NCBI RefSeq assembly: GCF_000982825.1
Contig: NZ_CP011047.1
Location: 3,472,001-3,536,000, forward strand
DNA length: 64,000 bases
Direction: 5' to 3'
DNA from: Cronobacter sakazakii
GTDB lineage: Bacteria > Pseudomonadota > Gammaproteobacteria > Enterobacterales > Enterobacteriaceae
Shown here: in pieces, positions 1-7,039 of the stretch
Layout of the letters: each line of letters opens with the position of its first letter
How positions within the stretch are numbered: the first letter of the stretch is position 1
Notes under the pieces: generated by a model
Seen by the model: the letters and a program-made list of their open reading frames with translations, nothing else
Databases searched by the model: none
Told to the model about the DNA's origin: nothing
Program-made: the position numbers and the translations under genes

Positions 1-110
1 CCGCGACGGTTATGCAGGCGGGCGCGCGCCACGCGGGTGACGCCCGAAAGCAGCGGCGCGCAGGCAAACAGCACCAGCGCCTGTAAAAGAGGGAAAATTA
101 CGTTTTGCAT
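1..110 (-). CDS. hycD: Formate hydrogenlyase subunit HycD (N-terminal fragment)
   Basis: Only the first 36 codons are present; the gene runs off the left edge. The peptide begins MQNVIFPLLQALVLF and continues through a hydrophobic segment to a stretch ending ARARLHNRR, which I recognise as the start of HycD, the NuoH-like membrane subunit of hydrogenase-3. The ATG at 110-108 lies one base past the hycC stop, and a GGGGAG ribosome site falls within the end of hycC, so the two are translationally coupled. Identity rests on a short N-terminus plus its position after hycC, which fits the E. coli order hycA-B-C-D. Confidence 0.9.
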   Translation of the reverse strand, partial: MQNVIFPLLQALVLFACAPLLSGVTRVARARLHNRR

Positions 111-111
111 C

Positions 112-1938
112 TCAGACTCCCCGTGAAATCACGACGACCAGCAACACGGCCAGTTCGACCGCCGCCAGACGACGACACAGCACCGGCAGGCCAGCGCTCT
201 GCCAGCCCGGCAGCAGACGCGCCGGATTAAGGATGTGGCGTAACTGAATCAGCGGCGCGAAGGCGGCCTTGACGGGCCGTGCGAACCCATGCGCGGTAAT
301 GACCATCTCCGGCTCGTGGTCGTAACCACAGACCCAGGCGCTGCCGCGCGTGCGCGCCGGCAGGCGGTCGCCTTTAAAGAGCGTCATCAGCAGGAACGGC
401 AGCAGCAGCGAGCCTGCCAGCAGCAGCGTAATCACCGGCTGCGAGACGGCAGTGCCTGCGGTGACGATCGGCAGCGGAACGGCGCGGCCCAGCAGCGGCA
501 GCAGCCACGGCGCGGCAACGCCGCCTGCCACACAGCAAATCGCCAGCATCGCGACACAGAAGCGCATGAGCCAGGGCGCGTCAGTCGCCTGCGCAGCGGC
601 CTGCGTGCGCGCCGCGCCGAGGAACGTCACACCGTAGACTTTCGCCATACACATCACCGCCAGCGCGCCGGTGATAGCGAGCCCCACCGCCAGCAGCGGC
701 CCGAGCAGACGCGTGATAAACAGCGGCTGCGCGCCCAGGTTAAAGAACGCCTGATAAATCACCCATTCGCCCGCGAAGCCGTTAAGCGGCGGCAGCGCAG
801 CCATCGCCATCAGGCCCACCAGCATGGAGATCGAAATAAGCGGCATGGTTTTGCCGATACCGCCGAGCTTTTCGATATCGCGCAGGCCGGTGCGGTGAAA
901 GACCGCGCCCGCGCCGAGGAACAGCGTGGTTTTAAAGAGGCTGTGGTTGAAGAGGTGATAGAGCCCACCCACCAGACCGAGCGCCACCAGCGCAGGCTCA
1001 CCAAGCGAAATCCCCGCAAGCCCCGCGCCGAGCCCCAGCAGGATAATGCCGATGTTTTCAAGCGTGTGGTACGCCAGCAGCCGGTGGATATTGTGCTCAA
1101 GCAGCGCGTAAAGCCCGCCGATAAACGCGGTCATCATGCCGAGCAGCAGCACCAGCACGCCGCACCAGAGCGGCAGCGCAGCGTTCATCAGCGAAAAGAC
1201 CAGGATGCCGTACAGCCCCACTTTAAGCATCACGGCGGAAAAGAGCGCGGCGGCGGGCGCGGTGGCCTGCGCATGCCCCTGCACCACACCGCCGTGCAGC
1301 GGAATAACGCCTGCGAGCAGCCCGAAGCCTGCCAGCCCCGAGAGCCAGATGGTCGCGCTAAACGGCTGCCCGGCGGTAAGGGAACTTAACGCCAGCATGT
1401 CCAGCGTGCCGTACTGCCGCCACAACAGCCAGCAGGCGAGCGCCAGCAGCAGCGTGCCGAGACGCCCCAGCGCAAACCAGAGCTTTCCGCCCGCGCTGTC
1501 GCCGGTCAGGAATACCGCGGCGAGCGCCATAATTTCCGCCATCACCACCAGCGCGGCGAGGCTCTGCGCCGTGACCGCGAGCGTCGCGGCGCCAAGCAGC
1601 AGGTTAATCAGCGCCCCGCTGGCGCGCGCCTGCCCGTCGCGCGGAGGAATAAGCGTAAACAGGCAGATAAAAAATCCCGGCAGGCCGAGTGTCGCAAGCC
1701 ATATGGCGTTAAAGGCGGTGAGGTGTACCGCGAGCGCGCCGATATGCGTGGCGAGCGGCCCGTCACTCACATGGAGCAACAACCAGCCGCCCGCCGCCAG
1801 TGCGCACAGGCAACCGAGCGCGCCACCAAGGCCACCAAGCAGCGCGCTGAGCGGCTTATGCCAGGCGCACAGCAGTGCGAGCACAAGCCCCGCGCCAAAG
1901 GCCGCCAGCGCGCCCTGATATAAGTAAATCGCGTTCAT
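112..1938 (-). CDS. hycC: Formate hydrogenlyase membrane subunit HycC
   Basis: A 608-residue polytopic membrane protein of the NuoL/NuoM/Mrp antiporter family, the same length as E. coli HycC. It is the large membrane-arm subunit that links formate oxidation and hydrogenase-3 in the inner membrane. Hydrophobic segments run almost the whole length; the stretches HNIHRLLAYHTLENIGIILL and GGLYHLFNHSLFKTTLFLGA are typical of the family. Its ATG overlaps the hycB stop as TAATG, indicating coupling. Odd point: the usually conserved motif HGW(V/L)PxAH reads HGGVVQGH at residues 215-222, so Trp, Pro and Ala are replaced while both histidines remain. Otherwise the gene looks intact. Confidence 0.97.
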   Translation of the reverse strand: MNAIYLYQGALAAFGAGLVLALLCAWHKPLSALLGGLGGALGCLCALAAGGWLLLHVSDGPLATHIGALAVHLTAFNAIWLATLGLPGFFICLFTLIPPRDGQARASGALINLLLGAATLAVTAQSLAALVVMAEIMALAAVFLTGDSAGGKLWFALGRLGTLLLALACWLLWRQYGTLDMLALSSLTAGQPFSATIWLSGLAGFGLLAGVIPLHGGVVQGHAQATAPAAALFSAVMLKVGLYGILVFSLMNAALPLWCGVLVLLLGMMTAFIGGLYALLEHNIHRLLAYHTLENIGIILLGLGAGLAGISLGEPALVALGLVGGLYHLFNHSLFKTTLFLGAGAVFHRTGLRDIEKLGGIGKTMPLISISMLVGLMAMAALPPLNGFAGEWVIYQAFFNLGAQPLFITRLLGPLLAVGLAITGALAVMCMAKVYGVTFLGAARTQAAAQATDAPWLMRFCVAMLAICCVAGGVAAPWLLPLLGRAVPLPIVTAGTAVSQPVITLLLAGSLLLPFLLMTLFKGDRLPARTRGSAWVCGYDHEPEMVITAHGFARPVKAAFAPLIQLRHILNPARLLPGWQSAGLPVLCRRLAAVELAVLLVVVISRGV

Positions 1939-2543
1939 TATTCTCCTCCGCGCGGTTGCAGCAGCAGCGATAAATCGCCGAGGTCGGCGTTAATGGTCAG
2001 CTCGCGTTTACGGCGGCTGGCGCGGGCGATGTCGTGGTTATCGACAAGCTTCAGCGCGCCGGTCGGACAGGTACGTATGCAGGCCGGGCCGTCCGCGTCG
2101 AACTGGCAGAGATCGCACTTCACCGCCACAGCGCGCACGCCGGGGGTCCAGTCGAGAAACGCGCCGACGCGCGCAGGCGCAGGCGGCGCGGGGGGCGCTT
2201 TCGGGCTGTTGACGTTGGCCGGGATATGCAGCGGGCGGCTGCCGGAGAATTCAATCGCGCCGAACGGACAGGCGATGCCGCAGAGTTTGCAGCTCACGCA
2301 CAGGCTTTCATTGAGCTGAATCGCCCCCGCCTCGCGGGTGATGGCGTTCGCCGGACAGACCTGCGCGCACGGCGCGTCTTCGCAGTGGTGGCACAGCTGC
2401 GGGGCGGAATCTTTTTGGTTACGCATAACCGTCAGGCGCGGCCTGGATTGCAGTCCATGCAGGCGGTGCGTCTCCGAACAGGCGGCCTCACAGGTGTGGC
2501 AGCCGATGCAGAGCGTGGAGTCGGCAATGATAAAACGGTTCAC
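1938..2543 (-). CDS. hycB: Formate hydrogenlyase Fe-S subunit HycB
   Basis: A 201-residue polyferredoxin that passes electrons from formate dehydrogenase H to hydrogenase-3. It has the four cysteine groups expected for four [4Fe-4S] clusters, starting with C12-x2-C15-x2-C18-x3-C22, followed by CHHCEDAPCAQVCP, CVSCKLCGIACP and a final CDLC...C..CP set. The start is GTG (CAC at 2541-2543 on the plus strand); the N-terminus MNRFIIADSTLCIGC matches E. coli HycB. It is preceded by an 82-base gap after hycA that holds an FhlA-type motif, and it overlaps hycC by one base. Confidence 0.97.
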   Translation of the reverse strand: MNRFIIADSTLCIGCHTCEAACSETHRLHGLQSRPRLTVMRNQKDSAPQLCHHCEDAPCAQVCPANAITREAGAIQLNESLCVSCKLCGIACPFGAIEFSGSRPLHIPANVNSPKAPPAPPAPARVGAFLDWTPGVRAVAVKCDLCQFDADGPACIRTCPTGALKLVDNHDIARASRRKRELTINADLGDLSLLLQPRGGE

Positions 2544-2596
2544 CAGGTGTTCCTCAGGTGATGGACATTTTTGACGAAAAGTGACGACGACGGACG

Positions 2597-2606
2597 ATTT
2601 CGACAG
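2597..2606. promoter_or_regulatory. Candidate FhlA activator site between hycA and hycB
   Basis: The 10-mer ATTTCGACAG occurs here and again at 3211-3220, upstream of the divergent sigma-54 promoters. In E. coli FhlA binds upstream activating sequences both in the hycA-hycB gap and in the hycA-hypA gap, so the shared word in the same two gaps fits that arrangement. The assignment combines a seen repeat with known biology; the exact operator limits are not resolved. Confidence 0.5.
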
Positions 2607-2625
2607 TCAGCGACACCTCGCCCGG

Positions 2626-3090
2626 TTAATGTGACGACGCGTCGCGGGCCGCCAGGATCTCGCTGATGCGCAGCGGCGTATCCTGCTGCACGGCGTCATA
2701 GAGTCCGTCGACCAGCGCGCCGATTTTGTCGAGATAGTGCGCCAGCACCCGCTCGCGGTCGCGGATATCCACAACGCCATCCAGCAGGCCTTTTGCGTCG
2801 AGCTGCGCGGTGGCGAGCAGCGTCTCTTCGCTGCCGTCGCGGCGGGCTATCAGATAGTTAATGGTGCGGCAGTGAAAGCCTTCGGCCTGCTCCACGCGGA
2901 TGGCGAAATGCTCAAAGAGAAAGAAGCACAGCCCGTTTTGCGGCTCGCAGCCGAGCGAGTGATGCAGCTTCTGGCGCGACAGCGTAATGGCCTGGACCAG
3001 CGTGTTGCAGTAGGTGTGCCAGTGCGTCTGTAACGCGCGGTGACGATCGGCGATAAATTCCGCCTTCTGGCTTAATTCGGAAAGGATCAT
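2626..3090 (-). CDS. hycA: Formate hydrogenlyase regulatory protein HycA
   Basis: A 154-residue soluble protein similar over its whole length to E. coli HycA (153 residues), which lowers FhlA-dependent transcription of the formate regulon. Shared stretches include LSRQKLHHSLGCEP and VVDIRDRERVLAHYLDKI. It is the first gene of the hyc operon, 35 bases downstream of the sigma-54 promoter. No DNA-binding motif is evident; in E. coli it is thought to act on FhlA or on formate level rather than at DNA. Confidence 0.95.
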   Translation of the reverse strand: MILSELSQKAEFIADRHRALQTHWHTYCNTLVQAITLSRQKLHHSLGCEPQNGLCFFLFEHFAIRVEQAEGFHCRTINYLIARRDGSEETLLATAQLDAKGLLDGVVDIRDRERVLAHYLDKIGALVDGLYDAVQQDTPLRISEILAARDASSH

Positions 3091-3125
3091 GGTTATTGGC
3101 TCATTTAACAGAGATACCCGTCTTT

Positions 3126-3141
3126 AGCAGGAACCATGCCA
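3126..3141 (-). promoter_or_regulatory. Sigma-54 promoter of the hyc operon
   Basis: Read on the minus strand the element is TGGCAT-GGTTC-CTGCT. The -24 GG (3140-3139) and -12 GC (3128-3127) are separated by exactly 10 bases, as sigma-54 requires. It lies just upstream of hycA and faces away from the hypA promoter, so one regulatory gap serves both operons. Confidence 0.85.
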
Positions 3142-3210
3142 TTTTTTAATTTGCTGTTTTTTAATGATTTATTCTTAAACGTCACGTTTTAACGTCTGTC
3201 ATGACGTGTC

Positions 3211-3220
3211 ATTTCGACAG
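3211..3220. promoter_or_regulatory. Candidate FhlA activator site between hycA and hypA
   Basis: The word ATTTCGACAG sits inside GTGTCATTTCGACAG, about 45 bases upstream of the hypA sigma-54 element and 70 bases from the hyc element. It repeats the motif at 2597-2606. Position and repetition suggest an FhlA-bound enhancer serving both directions. Confidence 0.5.
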
Positions 3221-3265
3221 CCTCGACACCCGCCGCGACAGCCTCCCGCAGCGCCTCTCATGCGC

Positions 3266-3281
3266 TGGCACCGTTATTGCA
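3266..3281 (+). promoter_or_regulatory. Sigma-54 promoter of the hyp operon
   Basis: TGGCAC-CGTTA-TTGCA is a perfect sigma-54 consensus, with GG (3267-3268) and GC (3279-3280) separated by 10 bases. It lies 42 bases ahead of the hypA ATG and drives hypABCDE, probably through to fhlA. Confidence 0.9.
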
Positions 3282-3323
3282 TTGCCTGTGGCATTCGCAA
3301 ACGCAAAGCGTACCGGAGGCGTT

Positions 3324-3674
3324 ATGCATGAACTTACCCTCTGCCAGCGGGCAGTAGAAATCATTGAACAACAGGCGCAGCAGCGTGGCGCACGAAAAGT
3401 CACTGGCGTGTGGCTGGAAATCGGCGCGTTCTCCTGCGTTGAGCGCGGCGCGCTGGAGTTTTGCTTTGATCTGGCGTGCCGCGACACCCGCGCCGAAGGC
3501 TGTACGCTGCATTTAAGCCAGCAGGAGGCGCAGTGCTGGTGCCCGCAGTGCCAACGCAATGTCGAGTTACTCACGATGCTGGTACGCCGCTGTCCGCATT
3601 GTCACAGCGCGGATCTGCGCATCGATGCCGATGACAGCGTGCAAATCAAGCGTCTCGAAATAGAACAGGAGTAG
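3324..3674 (+). CDS. hypA: Hydrogenase nickel-insertion chaperone HypA
   Basis: A 116-residue protein that, with HypB, delivers nickel to the hydrogenase large subunit; in E. coli this copy serves hydrogenase-3. It begins MHELTLCQRAVEIIE, with His2 as the nickel ligand. A zinc site is formed by C73, C76, C90 and C93 (CPQC and CPHC). An upstream in-frame codon at 3201 is rejected as the start because ACCGGAGGC lies correctly spaced before the ATG at 3324 and because the sigma-54 promoter at 3266-3281 would fall inside the longer frame. hypB follows after three bases. Confidence 0.97.
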   Translation: MHELTLCQRAVEIIEQQAQQRGARKVTGVWLEIGAFSCVERGALEFCFDLACRDTRAEGCTLHLSQQEAQCWCPQCQRNVELLTMLVRRCPHCHSADLRIDADDSVQIKRLEIEQE

Positions 3675-3677
3675 AAG

Positions 3678-4550
3678 ATGTGTACGACCTGCGGTTGCCA
3701 GCACGGCAACCTTTATATAGAAGGCGATGAGCACAACCCGCATTCGCCGTTTCGCGCCGCCCCCTTTGCCGCCGCGCCGCGTGTCACGGCCCCCATCTCC
3801 AGCATAAACGTGAACGCGTTTACCCCTGACGAGGCACCGGATGGTTCTCTCAATTACGGCCTCGGCGAGGCGGGCACCCATGAGCCCGGCTTAAGCCAGC
3901 GCAAAATGGTGGAGATTGAAATCAATGTGCTCGATAAAAATAACCAGATTGCGCAGCGCAACCGCCAGCGTCTCGCCGCGCGCGGCCAGCTGGCGCTGAA
4001 CCTGGTCTCCAGCCCCGGCTCCGGCAAAACAACGCTGCTCACCGAAACGCTTAAACGCCTGCGCGACACCACGCCCTGCGCCGTTATCGAAGGCGATCAG
4101 CAGACGGTAAACGACGCCGAGCGTATTCGCGCCACCGGTACGCCGGCGATTCAGGTCAATACCGGCAAAGGGTGTCATCTCGACGCGCAGATGGTCGAGG
4201 ACGCGATGGCGCGGCTGCCGCTTGCCGATAACGGCGTGCTGTTTATTGAAAACGTCGGCAATCTGGTCTGCCCGGCGGGATTTGATCTCGGCGAGCGCCA
4301 CAAAGTGGCGGTGCTCTCGGTAACCGAAGGCGAAGATAAGCCGCTCAAATACCCGCATATGTTCGCCGCCGCCTCGCTGATGCTGCTTAATAAAATCGAC
4401 CTGCTGCCGTACCTGAACTTCGACGTTGAGAAATGCATGGCGTACGCGCGCGAGGTCAACCCGAACATCACTATCCTGCTGGTCTCCGCCACGCGCGGCG
4501 ACGGCATGAGCGCGTGGCTCGCCTGGCTGGAGGAACAGCGATGTGCATAG
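3678..4550 (+). CDS. hypB: Hydrogenase nickel-incorporation GTPase HypB
   Basis: A 290-residue GTPase of the SIMIBI class that powers nickel transfer to hydrogenase precursors. The N-terminus MCTTCGC (C2, C5, C7) is the high-affinity nickel site of the enterobacterial type. The P-loop SSPGSGKT is at about 111-118, the G-domain metal site uses C166-H167 (GKGCHL) and C198, and NKID at 238-241 gives guanine specificity. No histidine-rich linker is present. It starts three bases after hypA and overlaps hypC by 10 bases. Confidence 0.97.
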   Translation: MCTTCGCQHGNLYIEGDEHNPHSPFRAAPFAAAPRVTAPISSINVNAFTPDEAPDGSLNYGLGEAGTHEPGLSQRKMVEIEINVLDKNNQIAQRNRQRLAARGQLALNLVSSPGSGKTTLLTETLKRLRDTTPCAVIEGDQQTVNDAERIRATGTPAIQVNTGKGCHLDAQMVEDAMARLPLADNGVLFIENVGNLVCPAGFDLGERHKVAVLSVTEGEDKPLKYPHMFAAASLMLLNKIDLLPYLNFDVEKCMAYAREVNPNITILLVSATRGDGMSAWLAWLEEQRCA

Positions 4551-4819
4551 GCATTCCGGGGCAAATCTGTGAACTGCTCACCGGCAATCTCGCGCGCGTC
4601 GAGGTGTGCGGCGTGCGGCGCGACGTTGACTTAACGCTGGTAGGCACGCAGGACGAGAACGGCCAGCCGCGCCTCGGCCAGTGGGTGCTGGTGCATGTCG
4701 GTTTCGCCATGAGCCTGATTAACGAGCGCGAGGCGCGCGAGACGCTGGAGGCGCTGCAAACCATGTTTGAAGTAGAGCCGGATGTCGGCGCGCTGCTGTA
4801 TGGCGAGGAGAACCGCTGA
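4541..4819 (+). CDS. hypC: Hydrogenase maturation chaperone HypC
   Basis: A 92-residue member of the HypC/HybG family. It starts MCIGIPGQI; Cys2 is the essential residue that, after removal of Met, binds the iron-cyanide intermediate with HypD and contacts the large-subunit precursor HycE. The start overlaps the end of hypB by 10 bases, with GGAGG upstream inside hypB. The stop shares a base with the hypD start (TGATG). The size agrees with the family (about 90 residues). Confidence 0.96.
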   Translation: MCIGIPGQICELLTGNLARVEVCGVRRDVDLTLVGTQDENGQPRLGQWVLVHVGFAMSLINEREARETLEALQTMFEVEPDVGALLYGEENR

Positions 4820-5940
4820 TGCGTTATGTCGATGAATACCGCAACCCGGAACGCGTGATGCGCCTGATTGACCGGCTGTGCGAACGCGCGCCGCGCTTAA
4901 GCCACACGGCGCAGAAACCGCTGCGCATTATGGAAGTGTGCGGTGGCCACACCCACGCTATTTTTAAATTTGGCCTCGACCGCCTGCTGCCGGAAAATGT
5001 TGAGTTTATCCACGGCCCCGGCTGCCCGGTCTGCGTGCTGCCGATGGGACGCATCGACAACGCGACCGAAATCGCCCGCCGCCCCGGCGTTATCTTCTGC
5101 ACCTTCGGCGACGCCATGCGTGTGCCCGGTAAAAACGGCTCGCTGCTCCAGGCCAAAGCCGAAGGCGCGGACGTGCGTATCGTCTATTCGCCGATGGACG
5201 CGCTGAAGATCGCCGGGCAGAACCCGGCGCGCGAGGTGGTGTTTTTCGGCTTAGGCTTTGAAACCACCATGCCCGCCACAGCGCTGACGCTTATCCAGGC
5301 GAAAGCGCGCGGCGTACGCAATTTTTACTTTTTCTGCCAACACATTACGCTTATCCCGACGCTGCAAAGCCTGCTGGAGCAGCCGGATAACCAGATCGAC
5401 GCGTTCCTGGCGCCGGGGCACGTCAGCATGGTGATCGGCACGCATCCGTATGATTTCATTGCCGGGCGTTTCGCGCGCCCGCTGGTGGTGGCCGGTTTTG
5501 AGCCGCTGGATCTGCTACAGGGCGTGCTGATGCTGGTTGAACAGCGCATCGCCGGAGAAAGCCGCGTGGAAAACCAGTACCGCCGCGTGGTGCCGGACGC
5601 GGGCAACCCGGCGGCGCAGCAGGCGATCGACACGGTGTTTTGTGTCGAGGGCGACAGCGAATGGCGCGGACTGGGCGTGATAAACCACTCCGGCGTGCGG
5701 CTTCGCGCGCCGTTTCAGTCCTTTGACGCCGAGGCGCATTTCGCGCCCGCACCACAGCAAGTCAACGATTCCCCCGACGCCCGCTGCGGCGAGGTGCTGA
5801 CCGGTCGCTGTAAACCCGCCCAGTGCCCGCTCTTTGGCGCTCACTGTAACCCGCAAAACGCCTTCGGCGCGCTGATGGTCTCCTCGGAAGGAGCCTGCGC
5901 CGCCTGGTATCAGTATCGTTCAGAGGAGTGCGACGCATGA
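4819..5940 (+). CDS. hypD: Fe-(CN)2CO cofactor assembly scaffold HypD
   Basis: A 373-residue Fe-S protein that with HypC assembles the iron-dicyanide-carbonyl group of [NiFe] hydrogenases. The conserved CGGHTH motif is at 41-46 and GPGCPVC, with C69 and C72, follows. The C-terminal part has the cysteines that hold the [4Fe-4S] cluster (CKPAQCPLFGAHC and the final SSEGACAAWY). Length matches E. coli HypD. The start overlaps the hypC stop by one base and the stop overlaps the hypE start. Confidence 0.97.
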   Translation: MRYVDEYRNPERVMRLIDRLCERAPRLSHTAQKPLRIMEVCGGHTHAIFKFGLDRLLPENVEFIHGPGCPVCVLPMGRIDNATEIARRPGVIFCTFGDAMRVPGKNGSLLQAKAEGADVRIVYSPMDALKIAGQNPAREVVFFGLGFETTMPATALTLIQAKARGVRNFYFFCQHITLIPTLQSLLEQPDNQIDAFLAPGHVSMVIGTHPYDFIAGRFARPLVVAGFEPLDLLQGVLMLVEQRIAGESRVENQYRRVVPDAGNPAAQQAIDTVFCVEGDSEWRGLGVINHSGVRLRAPFQSFDAEAHFAPAPQQVNDSPDARCGEVLTGRCKPAQCPLFGAHCNPQNAFGALMVSSEGACAAWYQYRSEECDA

Positions 5941-6947
5941 ACACCATTACCCTCGCCCACGGCAGCGGCGGCCAGGCGATGCAGCAGTTGATCGACCGCC
6001 TGTTTATGCAGGCGTTTGCAAACCCGTGGCTGGCGGAGCAGGAAGATCAGGCGCGTCTGCCGCTCGCCGAACTGACGGCAGCTGGCGACCGGCTGGCGTT
6101 TTCCACCGACAGCTATGTTATCGACCCGCTGTTTTTCCCCGGCGGCGACATCGGCAAGCTCGCAGTTTGCGGCACGGCCAATGATGTCGCGGTGAGCGGT
6201 GCCGTTCCGCGCTGGCTCTCCTGCGGGTTTATTCTTGAAGAGGGGCTGGCAATGGCGACGCTTGAGAAAGTCGCCCACAGTATGGCCGCGACGGCGCGCG
6301 CGGCGGGCATCCAGATAGTCACCGGCGACACCAAAGTGGTGCCTCGCGGCGCGGCGGATAAGCTTTTTATCAATACCGCCGGGCTTGGGGCTATCCCTGC
6401 GGATATTCACTGGGGCGCGCAGCAGCTTGCGCCCGGCGACGTGCTGCTGGTCTCCGGCACGCTTGGCGATCACGGCGCGACGATTCTCAACCTGCGAGAA
6501 CAACTGGGGCTTGAAGGAGAGCTTGCAAGCGACTGCGCCCTGCTCTCGCCGCTGATTCAGCAATTACGCGCCGTGCCTGGCGTGAAAGCCCTGCGCGACG
6601 CCACCCGCGGCGGCGTTAACGCCGTGGTACACGAGTTCGCGGCAAGCGCGGGCTGTGGGATCGAATTACAGGAGCGCGCGCTGCCGCTGAAACCCGCCGT
6701 GCGCGGCGTTTGCGAGCTGCTCGGGCTGGATGCGCTGAATTTCGCCAACGAAGGCAAACTGGTGATAGGCGTGGCGCGCGAGGCGGCGCAACACGTGCTG
6801 GAAGCACTGCGTGCGCATCCGCTGGGGCAGGATGCGGCCATTATCGGTGAGGTCGTGGCGCAAAAAGGCGTGCGGCTCGCCGGGATTTACGGCGTGAAGC
6901 GCACGCTTGATCTGCCGCATAGCGAACCTTTACCCCGGATCTGCTAA
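5937..6947 (+). CDS. hypE: Hydrogenase maturation carbamoyl dehydratase HypE
   Basis: A 336-residue PurM-like ATPase that dehydrates the carbamoyl group on its own C-terminal cysteine to a thiocyanate, the source of the cyanide ligands. It ends ...PRIC, so the acceptor Cys336 is present. The ATP-binding region begins LAHGSGGQAMQQLI, and STDSYVIDPLFFPGG and GDTKVV are typical. The ATG at 5937 overlaps the hypD stop and has GAGGAG eight bases upstream; the in-frame GTG at 5928 would lie within that ribosome site and is rejected. Confidence 0.97.
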   Translation: MNTITLAHGSGGQAMQQLIDRLFMQAFANPWLAEQEDQARLPLAELTAAGDRLAFSTDSYVIDPLFFPGGDIGKLAVCGTANDVAVSGAVPRWLSCGFILEEGLAMATLEKVAHSMAATARAAGIQIVTGDTKVVPRGAADKLFINTAGLGAIPADIHWGAQQLAPGDVLLVSGTLGDHGATILNLREQLGLEGELASDCALLSPLIQQLRAVPGVKALRDATRGGVNAVVHEFAASAGCGIELQERALPLKPAVRGVCELLGLDALNFANEGKLVIGVAREAAQHVLEALRAHPLGQDAAIIGEVVAQKGVRLAGIYGVKRTLDLPHSEPLPRIC

Positions 6948-7039
6948 ACCCTGTTTTTGCGCAAGAACCTGATAAACAGGCTGTGCCTACAATATTGATT
7001 TACGTTTCTGCACGTTGCGAACGCATTCTGGATGAGCCA

